A DNA stretch of 64,000 bases from Pseudomonas fluvialis (GCF_014207935.1 NZ_JACHLL010000008.1:1-64000), one strand, 5' to 3'. Positions 42,620-53,638 are shown, counted from the stretch's first letter. The notes: a model not told the origin generated them from the sequence alone. Translations and numbers: made by a program.

Positions 42620-45112
42620 ATGTCCCGTTCACCTACCTCTGATGCCCCCGCCGAGAGCCTCGGCTACCTGCTGCTGATGCTCGGCTGGCAACTGCTGGTG
42701 TTGCTGGTGCCCATCTTCGTGGTGGCCATACTGCCGCTGGCCTGGGGCCTGGCCGGCGAAGTGGCGCTGCTGCTGGTGCAGCTCCTCTGTGTACGCCTGG
42801 GCTGGCTCAAGGTCGCCGGCCATCTGTCGCGACTACTCACCGCCTGCGTGATCGGTACCGGTTTTGCCATCGGCCGCAGTTTTGCCAGCGACTGGGCGCT
42901 GCTCGGGGCCATTGTCTGGATCGTCCTGGCGCTGGCCGGGGTAGGGAGTCTGGAAAACCGTCTGGGCCTCAAACGAGAGGAAAAGAGCGAGGAGGGCGAC
43001 CGCGTGCTGACCAGTGAAGCTGATGAGCAGACAGTTGGCCGCACGGGTGGCAGTGCCTGGGGTGGTGACGAGCCAAAACGCACCCCGGAGGGCGGCATCA
43101 TCCGCATGCTCGGTGGTGGCGAAATCGCCATGGGCGGCCCGGTGTACGGCGACTACCTGTTCCCCGATGGTGTGCTGCTGGAAGGCATCGGCAGTTCCTG
43201 CCGGTTCTCCCCGGACGGGCGCTATTTCATTGCCACCCTGCCGTCGCGCAGCAGTTGGGGGCTGTTGCTGCTCGATCGCCAGGCGCGCCGTGTTTACCGC
43301 TGTCAGGCCGATGTGCCTCTGTGGGAGATCGACGACTTCGACGCCACCCATATTCGCGGCCGGCACAGCCCGCTGGTGCACAACGGCGGCGTGCGCCTGA
43401 GCCTGCAGCAGATCCTCGATCAGGCCGAGGCGGTCGATCTGGTGCCGATTGCCGACCTGTGGCTGCTGCCGGACTGGCAGGAGAGCATCGAAAAGACGCG
43501 CAAACAGTGGCCCACAGGGCCGGCCGGGCAGACGCTGGAAGGTCGCCTGGCCCTGCCGGAAAGCCTGGCTCGCCTGGAGGACCCGCTGAGGCCACTGCGC
43601 TACCCCGATTACGAATTGTGGCTGGAGGGGCAAGCCACAGGCCTGCTGCTGGATGAGCAGGAACAGCCCTGCTGGCGGGCCGATGGCCGGGCACTGGCCT
43701 GTCGCGCCAAGGCCCTGGCGCAGCCGGATAGTCGCGCCGCTTACTGGTTGTGGCAGCCCGCCAGTGGCTGGCAGCGTCTGCCCGAGCCTCAGCTGATCGA
43801 GCAGCAGCGGCTGTCCATCTACTTCGGCGCCGTGCAGGCGCTGGAGGAAGAACAGGTCTGGGTCGAGGCGGAGCTGGGTTCGCCGTTGCCCAACCGCGGC
43901 GAGTACGGCGAGGCCTTGAGCGACTATCTGAGCGCTACCGAGACCAAGCGCGGGCATGACGCCTATGGCCGCATCATTCCCGGCGAGACGCCGCTGACCC
44001 GCTTCGAGGTGGCGTTGACCCTGGGTCAGATCACGCCTGCTGTGCGTTCCCAGGCGATGGCCGGAGGCACTCACCTGCAGTTCAGCCCGCAGGCCGAGCG
44101 CGGGCAGGGCCAGGTGGCGTATCGCCTGCAACTGGGTGATTGGGCCATTCCCGGCGAATGGCAGCTGGAACACCGCGTGTCTTCCTGTGGTCGTTACGTG
44201 GCGCTGTTGCCGGCCTGTGACGGCGAGGCCCTGGCCGAGCAGGTGGTGGTGGCCGATAGCCGCGAGCGGCGCCTGCTGGCCAGTCCGCATCTGCTGGTGG
44301 AGCGCCTGCGAGACTTTCACGACGGCTGTGTGGAAGTGGTCTGTCTGGCCGGACTGTGCAGCAGCCAGTTCACCCCGGAGCCGCTGCGCCACTTCGATCA
44401 ACCGGCACCGCCTGCCCAGCGCGCTGCGACCTGCTACCGCGAGCGTGGCTATGGTGGGGTTTGCCATGAACTGCGGCGCTTTCGCCTGGGCGAGCAGGGG
44501 CTTGAGGCGGTGCCTGACTGGCGTCTGGCCGAGCAGCCGCCGGCGGCGAATGCCGATGGCGATTTCATCCTGCCGGCGCCCCATGGCCGCGATGCGGCCT
44601 GGCTACGCGGTGCGGAAACCGAATACCCGGACAACTGGCTGCGCGAGCAGTGCGCGCGTCAGCTGAGCTATCTGCTGACCGCGTCGGGGTGCGCCCTGTA
44701 TGGCGTCACCCCGGCCTTGTGCTGGAGCGCCGACGGCCGCTACCTGGCGCTGACCCGTCTGCTGCAGTGGGATTCGCCGGACAACGACGATCCCGACCAT
44801 ACCCGCCAGTGGCAGCTGTGGCTGCTGGATGTAGAGCGGCGCACGCTGCGTCGGCGCCCCGGTTCGCTCGGTCATATGCCGCGTTTCGAGGCCTTCACCG
44901 GCGACAGCCTGAGCGTGCGGGTCTTTGGCCAGGACTGGGACGATCCGGCTGACCGTGGCCGGCGTATCCGCCTGAAACTCGACGAGGTGCTGGCCTTGCC
45001 GGCCGAGCCGCTGCAAAAGCGCGGCTGGCGCTGGCATCTGGCAGGAGAACAGCAGCCGCAGGCCCATTGGCAGAGCTTTGACGCTCAGGTGCTGGAGCCC
45101 TGGCGCGACTGA
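42620..45112 (+). CDS. Large membrane-anchored protein with predicted propeller-like domain
   Basis: An 830-residue protein of unknown function. Residues 15-120 hold four hydrophobic segments, and a low-complexity charged linker follows to about 165. The rest is soluble and contains repeated bladelike elements ending in a strand-turn pattern (CRFSPDGRYFIATL, CWSADGRYLALTRL), as in WD40-like or TolB-like propellers. No catalytic motif is recognised. It follows the anti-sigma gene by 74 bases on the same strand but may have its own promoter. The length is unusual for a membrane plus propeller architecture. Confidence 0.65.
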   Translation: MSRSPTSDAPAESLGYLLLMLGWQLLVLLVPIFVVAILPLAWGLAGEVALLLVQLLCVRLGWLKVAGHLSRLLTACVIGTGFAIGRSFASDWALLGAIVWIVLALAGVGSLENRLGLKREEKSEEGDRVLTSEADEQTVGRTGGSAWGGDEPKRTPEGGIIRMLGGGEIAMGGPVYGDYLFPDGVLLEGIGSSCRFSPDGRYFIATLPSRSSWGLLLLDRQARRVYRCQADVPLWEIDDFDATHIRGRHSPLVHNGGVRLSLQQILDQAEAVDLVPIADLWLLPDWQESIEKTRKQWPTGPAGQTLEGRLALPESLARLEDPLRPLRYPDYELWLEGQATGLLLDEQEQPCWRADGRALACRAKALAQPDSRAAYWLWQPASGWQRLPEPQLIEQQRLSIYFGAVQALEEEQVWVEAELGSPLPNRGEYGEALSDYLSATETKRGHDAYGRIIPGETPLTRFEVALTLGQITPAVRSQAMAGGTHLQFSPQAERGQGQVAYRLQLGDWAIPGEWQLEHRVSSCGRYVALLPACDGEALAEQVVVADSRERRLLASPHLLVERLRDFHDGCVEVVCLAGLCSSQFTPEPLRHFDQPAPPAQRAATCYRERGYGGVCHELRRFRLGEQGLEAVPDWRLAEQPPAANADGDFILPAPHGRDAAWLRGAETEYPDNWLREQCARQLSYLLTASGCALYGVTPALCWSADGRYLALTRLLQWDSPDNDDPDHTRQWQLWLLDVERRTLRRRPGSLGHMPRFEAFTGDSLSVRVFGQDWDDPADRGRRIRLKLDEVLALPAEPLQKRGWRWHLAGEQQPQAHWQSFDAQVLEPWRD

Positions 45113-45163
45113 TCGGCATGCTCGACGCTTGCAGCCTGACGCGCCGCGGGCGAGCATGTGAGC

Positions 45164-45775
45164 ATGAAACCGATGTCCCGCCTGTTGCCTTCGGCCTGTG
45201 TGGCCGTTCTTTTGTGTGCTGTGGCTGGTTGCGATGAGCAGCCAGCCAAGCCTGCCGCCGTACCTGTGATTGCGCCTCCTGCGCCAGTCGAGACCAAGCC
45301 TGCATCGTCAGAAGCGGCGCCTAGCGGCTATTCGGTAACGTCCCCGGTCAAGGCGGCACCGATCAAACCCGTTCAGCAGAATGCGGCAGTGGTCGCGAAG
45401 GCTACTGCCACCCAACCGCCGATCGCCAAGCCCGAGCCCAGCAAGCCTGTAGTCAAGGCAACTGCAAGCAAGCCCGTGAGCAAACCGGCGCGGGAGAAGT
45501 CGGTCGTGGAGCGGAAACTGCCGCCGATCAAGCTGGACCTGAGTCTGCCGCGCGAGCTGGTCGAGGACCTGCATCACGGCGAGCCGCTGGTGGAGGAAAA
45601 ACCGCTGCTGCCGCCGCTGTTTGTCGAGAAGGAGGCCAAGCCGGCGCCGTTCCAGCTCAGTGGCAAGCTGATCACCAACGAGCATGAGCGCGACAAGAGC
45701 GGCGAGAAGCTGGAGCGCGACAACTACTTCGACAAGGTCGATGGCGCGCAGCTGAATTTCGAATTCCGCAACTGA
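45164..45775 (+). CDS. Hypothetical lipoprotein with Pro/Lys-rich linker
   Basis: A 203-residue lipoprotein (signal peptide ending in AVAGC, lipobox Cys near residue 23) followed by a long Pro/Ala/Lys-rich disordered linker to about residue 110 and a short C-terminal domain (LVEDLHHGEPLVEEKPLLPP...KLERDNYFDKVDGAQLNFEFRN, with key DNYFD). It could span the periplasm like TonB-type linkers. No homologue is recognised. ATG 45164 is chosen; GTG 45158 is in frame. Confidence 0.7.
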   Translation: MKPMSRLLPSACVAVLLCAVAGCDEQPAKPAAVPVIAPPAPVETKPASSEAAPSGYSVTSPVKAAPIKPVQQNAAVVAKATATQPPIAKPEPSKPVVKATASKPVSKPAREKSVVERKLPPIKLDLSLPRELVEDLHHGEPLVEEKPLLPPLFVEKEAKPAPFQLSGKLITNEHERDKSGEKLERDNYFDKVDGAQLNFEFRN

Positions 45776-45781
45776 GGTCAG

Positions 45782-45884
45782 CCCTCACCCCGGCCCTCTC
45801 CCAGTGGGAGAGGGCGTCAGTGCGATGTTCGACGCCGGCCGCGATCAAGCCCCCTCTCCCTCAGGGAGAGGGTTGGGGTGAGGG
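45782..45884. repeat. Inverted-repeat element with CTCACCCC...CCCTCTCCC arms
   Basis: The left arm (ctcaccccggccctctccc, 45784-45802) and right arm (gggagagggttggggtgag, 45864-45882) are inverted copies with two mismatches. They lie three bases after the atuH stop codon and end seven bases after the hypothetical lipoprotein's stop codon. The related copy is at 51528-51646. The strong G+C stem could also terminate transcription from both sides. Confidence 0.7.
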
Positions 45885-45889
45885 GCGGT

Positions 45890-47716
45890 TTAGAAGCGGA
45901 ACTCGTCGCCCCTGATCCGCGCGTGCAGCGCAGCGTCCAGCTGGGTGAAGGTGTTGCTGCCGGGCAGGCGCACGTAGAGCGGATCGCTGGTCTGTGCCGG
46001 ATCGTAGGCCACGTGCTTGAGGTCGGTCTTCTTGTACTTGAAGGTACCGGTGGTCTCGACCTCCGCCAGCAGGCGGATGAACAGCGGCGCGGCGTAGGCC
46101 GGCAGTTCGTGATCCAGGTAGTGGGCGAGGGCGACAAAATCCAGCTGCGCGCCATGGGCCAGGCGTAATGCGGCCATGCCGCAGCGGCCGTTGGTGCCTT
46201 CGATCTCGACGCCATAGACCACCGCATCCTCGACACCGGCAAAGCTGCCCAGCACGCTTTCCACCTCGGTGGTGGAGACGTTCTCGCCCTTCCAGCGGAA
46301 GGTGTCGCCCAGGCGGTCGACGAACTGCGCATGCTTGCAGCCGATGTCGCGCATCAGGTCGCCGGTGTTGAACCAGGCGTCGCCATTCTTGAACACGTTG
46401 CGCAGGATCACCGCCTCGCTCTTGGCCGGGTCGGTGTAGCCGTCGAACGGCCATTTCTTGCTGATCTCACTGATCAAGAGGCCTGGCTCGCCCTGATCGA
46501 CCTTCTCCAGAAAACCTTTGGCATTGCGCACCGGGCAGTCGTTCTCCAGGTCGTAGCGGACAATGGCGAAGGTGGCCGGGGTGTAGCCGACGGTATTGTC
46601 GAAGTTGAACACGTTGGTGAAGCCGATGTTGCCTTCGCTGGAGGCGTAGAACTCGGTGATGTGCTCGATGCCGAAGCGTTCCTTGAACTCGTTCCAGATG
46701 GCCGGGCGCAGGCCGTTGCCAATCATGCAGCGCAGGCTGTTGTTCTGTTCTTCCGGCGTCACCGGCTGGTTGAGCAGGTAGCGGCACAGCTCGCCGATGT
46801 AGCCGAAACAGGTGGCGTTGTAGCGCGCCACGTCTTTCCAGAAGGCGCTGGCGGAGAACTTGCGGCGCAGGGCGATGGCGGCACCGCCGGCCAGCGCCGA
46901 GCTCCAGCACACGGTGACGGCGTTGTTGTGGTAGCAGGGCAGGGTCAGGTAGAGCACGTCACTGTTGGTCAGGGTCAGGCCGGAGTGGCCGAATCCGCCA
47001 TAGGCCTTGATCCACTTGCCGTGGCTCATGATCGAAGCCTTGGGCATGCCGGTGGTGCCGGAGGTGTAGATGTAGAAGCAGGCATCCTTGAGCTGCACCT
47101 GGCGGCTGTCCGGCAGGTTGTCGTCACTCTGTGCCACGCAGCTGCTGGCCAGGTTGACCCAGCCTTCCGGCTCCTGACCGGCATCCTGCAGGGTGTCGCG
47201 ATCGGCCAGCCAGTAGCACGGTCGGTCAGCCCGCTCGACCTCGCCACGCACCTCGCCGAAGGCCTCGACCAGTTCTTCGCCGATGACGAAGAACGACGGC
47301 TTGACCAGGTTCAGGCTGTGGCACAGCACCTTGCCACGCTGGCTGGTGTTGAGCAGTGCGCCGATCGCTCCCAGCTTGGCCAGGGCGGCCAGCACGGCCA
47401 TCAGTTCCAGACGGTTCTCCAGCATCACCGCCACCACGTCGCCATGGCGCACACCGTCGGCCTTGAAGGTCCAGGCCAGACGGTTGGCCCAGGCGTTGAA
47501 CTGGCGATAGCTCAGGCGGCGGCTTTCATCCATCAGCGCCGGGCTGTCCGGGAACAGACGGGTGGCGCGCTCCAGGGCCCAGCCCAGCGATAGCTGGCGC
47601 TCACGATTGCGGATGCCGGCGTAGTACAGACCCTGCAGCATGCGCGGTACGCGCGGCAGGTGCTGAGGGAGACGGGCAAGGAAGCGAACAGGTGAAATCA
47701 GGTCGGCTTGGGTCAT
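45890..47716 (-). CDS. atuH: Acyl-CoA synthetase for acyclic terpenoate (AtuH-like)
   Basis: A 608-residue adenylate-forming enzyme of the long-chain acyl-CoA synthetase/FATP family. It has the AMP-binding P-loop IYTSGTTGMPKASI near residue 220, ATP-binding A5-like YASSEGNIGFTN, and the hinge and adenylation-thiolation region ending with KYKKTDLKHVAYD and a conserved Lys. AtuH activates citronellate/geranylate in the atu pathway. Membership of this pathway is inferred from the nearby atuA-G operon; in P. aeruginosa atuH directly follows atuG, whereas here five unrelated genes intervene. The stop is next to an inverted-repeat element. Confidence 0.75.
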   Translation of the reverse strand: MTQADLISPVRFLARLPQHLPRVPRMLQGLYYAGIRNRERQLSLGWALERATRLFPDSPALMDESRRLSYRQFNAWANRLAWTFKADGVRHGDVVAVMLENRLELMAVLAALAKLGAIGALLNTSQRGKVLCHSLNLVKPSFFVIGEELVEAFGEVRGEVERADRPCYWLADRDTLQDAGQEPEGWVNLASSCVAQSDDNLPDSRQVQLKDACFYIYTSGTTGMPKASIMSHGKWIKAYGGFGHSGLTLTNSDVLYLTLPCYHNNAVTVCWSSALAGGAAIALRRKFSASAFWKDVARYNATCFGYIGELCRYLLNQPVTPEEQNNSLRCMIGNGLRPAIWNEFKERFGIEHITEFYASSEGNIGFTNVFNFDNTVGYTPATFAIVRYDLENDCPVRNAKGFLEKVDQGEPGLLISEISKKWPFDGYTDPAKSEAVILRNVFKNGDAWFNTGDLMRDIGCKHAQFVDRLGDTFRWKGENVSTTEVESVLGSFAGVEDAVVYGVEIEGTNGRCGMAALRLAHGAQLDFVALAHYLDHELPAYAAPLFIRLLAEVETTGTFKYKKTDLKHVAYDPAQTSDPLYVRLPGSNTFTQLDAALHARIRGDEFRF

Positions 47717-47890
47717 GGCTCACGCGATTGTCGTTGTTATGGGCAAAATGCGCCTGCGGCGACTCTACGGGGCGGCCAGCAGGCGCGGCTATGACTCTGG
47801 CGCAGTCTGGTCTGGCACTTGGGCAAATGGCAAGCGTGCGCCTTTGCGCTGCTAGACTGCTCAAACGCCATTTGCCTTGGGATGCGCCCG

Positions 47891-48649
47891 ATGCGCCGCT
47901 TGCTCTCCGTGCTCTGTTGCCTGCTGTTCTCGTGCGCATTGCCGCTGCAGGCCGAGCCGGCCTTGCGGGTCGGCTATTTCGAGTTGCCGCCGCACACCGG
48001 TGCCGGCCAGGTGGCGGGCGAGGGGCTGGCGCTGCAGTATTTCGAGCGCATCAGCCGGCAGATGGGCGTCACCGAGGTCAGCGTGACCAGCTACCCGTTG
48101 ACGCGCCTGCTGTATGAACTGGAGGAGCAGCGCCTGGACATGGCGCTGTTCCTCGGCAAGACCGCCGAGCGCGAAGCCCGCTTCATCTATGCCAAGACCC
48201 CGCTACTGGTCACGGCGGCGGTGCTGGCACTGCCGCAGCAGCATGCCCTGCAGCAGATTCACTCGATCGAGGATCTGCTGCCACTGCGCATCGGCGTATG
48301 GAACAGAGGCTATCGCTCCCCAATGCTGCGTGATCCGCGTCTCCAGCTCAGCGAATTGAGCAGCCTTAACGTGGTCGAGCAGAGCCTGCGCATGCTGCTG
48401 GCCGGACGTATCGATGCCTTCTACTTTCCCGATCAACTGGCCGTGCGCTATCAATTGCTGCGCAGTGGCCAGGAGACCCGCATCCGACTGCTGACCTTGC
48501 CCGAGCCGGGAGTGGCGCTGTATTCGGTCTTCAACCAGCGTTCTGCCGCGATGTATCTGCAGCGTTACGAACAGGCGCTCGGCCAGGTGCAGGTGCAGCA
48601 GGACTACCCGAGCTTTTTCCGCGAGCACATGGCACTCTCGGCGCCCTGA
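47891..48649 (+). CDS. Orphan SBP_bac_3-like periplasmic protein
   Basis: A 252-residue exported protein with a signal peptide (residues 1-20, cleavage after LQA) and a family 3 binding fold (LRVGYFELPPHTGAGQ, EGLALQYFERISRQMG). No transport partner is adjacent, and the gene is flanked by atuH on the other strand and a CDF gene. The start is chosen at ATG 47891 with GGGA upstream; ATG 47882 and 47819 are in frame. A sensory or scavenging role is a guess. Confidence 0.75.
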   Translation: MRRLLSVLCCLLFSCALPLQAEPALRVGYFELPPHTGAGQVAGEGLALQYFERISRQMGVTEVSVTSYPLTRLLYELEEQRLDMALFLGKTAEREARFIYAKTPLLVTAAVLALPQQHALQQIHSIEDLLPLRIGVWNRGYRSPMLRDPRLQLSELSSLNVVEQSLRMLLAGRIDAFYFPDQLAVRYQLLRSGQETRIRLLTLPEPGVALYSVFNQRSAAMYLQRYEQALGQVQVQQDYPSFFREHMALSAP

Positions 48650-48672
48650 CCAGCAGGGCTCAGGAGAACCTG

Positions 48673-49389
48673 ATGAGTGATTGCGGCTGTTCCATGGCGG
48701 CAAGTAATGCCGAGCAGCGCGCTACATTGCGCTGGCTGCTGGCGATCAATGCAGTGATGTTCATCGTCGAGCTGCTGCTCGGCTGGTGGGCCCAGTCCAG
48801 TGGTCTGCTGGCCGACTCCCTGGACATGCTGGCCGACGCCAGTGTCTATGCCATCAGCCTGTATGCCGTGGGCCGCAGCCTGGCGCTGCAACGTGGCGCC
48901 GCACGGATGAGCGGGGTGCTGCAGATTGGCCTGGCCCTGCTGGTGCTCGGTGATGTGCTGCGCCGTTTCTGGTTCGGCAGCGAGCCGTTGAGCCCGCTGA
49001 TTCTGGCGGTCGCCACCCTGGCGCTGCTGGCCAATATCCTCTGCCTGCGCCTGATTGCCCGGCATCGCGACGACGGCGTGCACATGCGCGCCTCCTACAT
49101 CTTTTCCAAGAACGATGTGCTGGCCAACCTCGGCGTCATCTGTGCGGCGCTGCTGGTGTGGCTGTTCGAGAGCCGCTACCCGGACCTGCTGATCGGAATG
49201 CTGATTGCCTTGCTGGTGCTGCGTGGCGGCCTGCAGATCCTGCGCGAGGCTGCTGTCAGCGGGGATGACTGTGATGATGGCGACGATGATGACTGCACCG
49301 GAAATACCTGTGCGGCGGCTGTCGGCGGCGAGCGTGAAGGCTGCAATGCTGGCTGCAGCAAACCTGATCCCGATGCGCGCGGCGGCTGA
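48673..49389 (+). CDS. Cation diffusion facilitator-like metal transporter
   Basis: A 238-residue inner-membrane protein with about six transmembrane segments. The metal-site acids are seen in SLDMLADA (D52 and D56) and SKNDVLAN, where CDF proteins have HxxxD. The C-terminal tail is rich in Asp, Cys and Gly, with four cysteines near the end, and may bind metal. The first residues (MSDCGC) also hold two cysteines. Zn(II), Co(II) or Fe(II) efflux is plausible; the ion is undetermined. It lies 23 bases after the solute-binding gene. Confidence 0.8.
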   Translation: MSDCGCSMAASNAEQRATLRWLLAINAVMFIVELLLGWWAQSSGLLADSLDMLADASVYAISLYAVGRSLALQRGAARMSGVLQIGLALLVLGDVLRRFWFGSEPLSPLILAVATLALLANILCLRLIARHRDDGVHMRASYIFSKNDVLANLGVICAALLVWLFESRYPDLLIGMLIALLVLRGGLQILREAAVSGDDCDDGDDDDCTGNTCAAAVGGEREGCNAGCSKPDPDARGG

Positions 49390-49441
49390 GGCTGTTTGTG
49401 TATGCTGGCGCATCCCGGCAGTCACACAACAAGGATTGGTC

Positions 49442-49849
49442 ATGCCGTTACAGATTCAACTGGACGACAGCCTGCAGCAGGATGAAGTCGTTGCCCTCTA
49501 TCGTGCCAATCAGTGGTCCTCGGCGGACAAGCCCGAGCAACTGCTGGCCGCACTACGCAACTCCCACGGCCTGGTCACGGCGCGCCTGGATGGCCGTCTG
49601 GTCGGCCTTGGCAATGCCATCTCCGATGGTCATCTGGTGGTCTATTACCCGCACCTGCTGGTGCACCCGGCGTTTCAGGGGCAGGGTATCGGCCGGCAGA
49701 TGATGGGCGCGCTGCAGCAGCGCTACGCCGAGCTGCACATGCAGATGCTCACCGCCGATGGCCGGGCCATTTCGTTCTATGAAAGCCTCGGCTTCAGCCG
49801 GGCTGGCCAAACCGAGCCGATGTGGATCTACGCCGGGAGTGAGCACTGA
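49442..49849 (+). CDS. GNAT-family N-acetyltransferase
   Basis: A 135-residue GNAT enzyme with the acetyl-CoA-binding motif PAFQGQGIGRQMM (Q/R-x-x-G-x-G/A near residue 80) and a C-terminal beta strand (FYESLGFSRAGQ). The acceptor substrate is unknown. The start at ATG 49442 follows AAGGA; upstream open frame from 49205 overlaps the CDF gene and is rejected. Its stop overlaps the start of the next membrane-protein gene (TGATG). Confidence 0.82.
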   Translation: MPLQIQLDDSLQQDEVVALYRANQWSSADKPEQLLAALRNSHGLVTARLDGRLVGLGNAISDGHLVVYYPHLLVHPAFQGQGIGRQMMGALQQRYAELHMQMLTADGRAISFYESLGFSRAGQTEPMWIYAGSEH

Positions 49850-50193
49850 TGCCCGCGATACCACGTTACCTGATTGGCGTGTTGCTGATGGTGGTCGGAC
49901 TGGCCGCGCTGGCCGGTTACGCCCTGCAGCAGGGCAACCCGCAGGGAGTGCTGCTGTACACGCCGGCTGCCGGCGAGGAGCCGGTGTATGCGTCGGCCTG
50001 GCGCATCGGCGCCATTCTCGGCCTCACGGCCCAGGGATTGCTGGCCGGGCTGGTGCTGCTGGTTCTGCAGCTGTTGGCCCTGGGGCGCCCGGAGCAGCGT
50101 CAGGTGGCCTGGTTTCAGCCCGTGCAGCTGGCCGGGCTGGCGGTAATTGCCGTGGCTGGCATTGGCACCTTGCTGGCGATGCTGGCCGGTTAA
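49849..50193 (+). CDS. Small three-span membrane protein
   Basis: A 114-residue hydrophobic protein with three predicted transmembrane segments near residues 8-26, 50-75 and 90-112. It has no recognised family. The ATG overlaps the GNAT stop codon, so the two are coupled and possibly cofunctional. No motifs suggest an activity. Confidence 0.65.
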   Translation: MPAIPRYLIGVLLMVVGLAALAGYALQQGNPQGVLLYTPAAGEEPVYASAWRIGAILGLTAQGLLAGLVLLVLQLLALGRPEQRQVAWFQPVQLAGLAVIAVAGIGTLLAMLAG

Positions 50194-50249
50194 GGTTCGG
50201 TGCTGCTGGATAGGGCTGGTTGGCTGTTACCAGATAGACGGAGGTCACG

Positions 50250-50627
50250 ATGAATTTGAATCAGGTAACGGTGGCCGTCACGGATGTGCCGCGTGCCATC
50301 GCCTTCTACCAGCGTTTGGGGCTGAAGCTGATCGTCGAGAGCCTGCCTGACTATGCCCGCTTCGTTTGCCCGGACGGGCTGGCGAGCTTTTCCCTCAGCC
50401 GCGAGGCGCATGTCGCGGCGGGCTCGACGCTGATCTATTTCGAGTGTGAGGAACTTGAGGCCGAGGTCGCCCGGCTGCAGGGCAAGGGCGTTGCGTTCGA
50501 GCAGCTGCCGCAGGATCAGCCCTGGCTGTGGCGAGAGGCTTACCTGCGCGATCCCGATGGCAACCGCATCTGCCTCTACCACGCCGGCGAGAACCGTCTG
50601 AACCCGCCGTGGCGTTTGCCTGACTGA
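50250..50627 (+). CDS. VOC-superfamily (glyoxalase/dioxygenase fold) protein
   Basis: A 125-residue VOC protein with paired beta-alpha-beta-beta-beta modules (VTVAVTDVPRAIAFYQRLGLKLI and LRDPDGNRICLYH at the ends, key residues in DPDGN...LYH). The metal ligand positions are partly occupied (Glu near the end of the second module). Fosfomycin-like resistance, glyoxalase or extradiol activity cannot be told apart. It has its own ribosome site (GGAGG at 50239) and is followed by a strong hairpin. Confidence 0.8.
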   Translation: MNLNQVTVAVTDVPRAIAFYQRLGLKLIVESLPDYARFVCPDGLASFSLSREAHVAAGSTLIYFECEELEAEVARLQGKGVAFEQLPQDQPWLWREAYLRDPDGNRICLYHAGENRLNPPWRLPD

Positions 50628-50630
50628 GTG

Positions 50631-50656
50631 AAGGCGCGGAAGTGGTTCCGCGCCTT
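50631..50656. terminator. Bidirectional hairpin terminator
   Basis: A perfect 11-bp stem (aaggcgcggaa, 50631-50641; ttccgcgcctt, 50646-50656) with a 4-base loop lies between the convergent VOC and atuG genes. Confidence 0.8.
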
Positions 50657-50670
50657 GTGAGCAGTAGACG

Positions 50671-51489
50671 TCAGTCGACGAACAGGTCGGTCATCAGCTT
50701 TCCGGCCGGATCGTAGCGGTATTGCTCGAAGTCCGTCTGGCCCTGCTCACGCAGAATCTCCTCGTCGATGAGCAGGCGGCCGCTGATGCTGCGCCCGCTG
50801 CTGCTGAGAATGGCGTAGGCGGCATCGGCCATGATCGCCGGCAGGCGTGCGGCCTTCATCACGGCGGGGCCGCCGGCCTCGAACTCGATGGCGGCGGTGG
50901 CGATCACGGTCTTGGGCCACAGCGCGTTGACGCTGATGCCGTACTTCTTGAATTCCTCGTGCATCCCCAGGGTCAGCATGCTCATGCCGTACTTGGTGGT
51001 GGTGTAGGGGCCGTAGCTGGCGAACCACTTGGGATCGAGGTTGAGCGGCGGCGACAGACTGAGGATGTGGCCCTGGGTTTTCTTCAGGTAGGGCAGCGCC
51101 GCCTGGCTGCAGACCATCACCGCGCGGGTGTTGATCTGGAACATCAGGTCGTAGCGCTTGGGTTCTAGGTGCTCGACGCCCTTGAGGCGGATGGCACCGG
51201 CGTTGTTGATCAGCGCGTCGATGCCGCCGAAGTGCTCGGCGGCCTGGGCCATGGCCACTTTCACCGCTTCCTCGTCGCGTACGTCCAATTGGATGGGCAG
51301 AGCCCGGCCGCCAGCGGCGACGATTTCCTCGGCCACCGAGAAGATGGTGCCCGGCAGTTTCGGGTGGGCCTCGGCGCTCTTGGCCGCGACCACGACATTG
51401 GCGCCATCGGCGGCGGCCTTGAGCGCGATCTCGCGGCCGATGCCACGGCTGGCGCCGGTAATGAACAGGGTCTTGCCGGAAAGGGACAT
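50671..51489 (-). CDS. atuG: Atu-cluster short-chain dehydrogenase (AtuG-like)
   Basis: A 272-residue SDR with an intact cofactor motif TGASRGIGR (residues about 11-19), NNAG near 93 and YTTTK catalytic pair in GPYTTTKYGMS. It resembles the HSDL2-like dehydrogenases and is the usual AtuG of the pathway. A role in converting hydroxy or keto intermediates of terpenoate degradation is inferred. ATG 51489 is chosen; the frame continues to 51534. It is separated from atuF by a large inverted-repeat element, so cotranscription with atuA-F is uncertain. Confidence 0.82.
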   Translation of the reverse strand: MSLSGKTLFITGASRGIGREIALKAAADGANVVVAAKSAEAHPKLPGTIFSVAEEIVAAGGRALPIQLDVRDEEAVKVAMAQAAEHFGGIDALINNAGAIRLKGVEHLEPKRYDLMFQINTRAVMVCSQAALPYLKKTQGHILSLSPPLNLDPKWFASYGPYTTTKYGMSMLTLGMHEEFKKYGISVNALWPKTVIATAAIEFEAGGPAVMKAARLPAIMADAAYAILSSSGRSISGRLLIDEEILREQGQTDFEQYRYDPAGKLMTDLFVD

Positions 51490-51527
51490 GATTGGCCTCT
51501 TGTGGTTGGCTGGGTGGGGCTGGTTGG

Positions 51528-51646
51528 CCCTCACCCCAACCCTCTCCCGGAGGGACAGGGGGCTGTCTGATGTGGTTGGTGAATTACGGTGCTAGGGGCA
51601 GGCATTCATAACTCCCTCCCCCTTTGGGGGAGAGGGTTGGGGTGAG
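51528..51646. repeat. Inverted-repeat element, second copy of the 45782 family
   Basis: The arms ctcaccccaaccctctccc (51530-51548) and gggagagggttggggtgag (51628-51646) are perfect inverted copies, 79 bases apart. The element lies three bases past the atuF stop codon and 38 bases upstream of the atuG start. The first copy is at 45782-45884; together they flank the block that contains atuG, five unrelated genes and atuH. Confidence 0.8.
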
Positions 51647-51649
51647 TGG

Positions 51650-53638
<1,989 letters not shown>

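Noticed and set aside
45782..45884. Considered as a CRISPR or REP array
   Set aside because: Only two arms of one inverted repeat are present, with no unit-spacer-unit periodicity; it is a single element.
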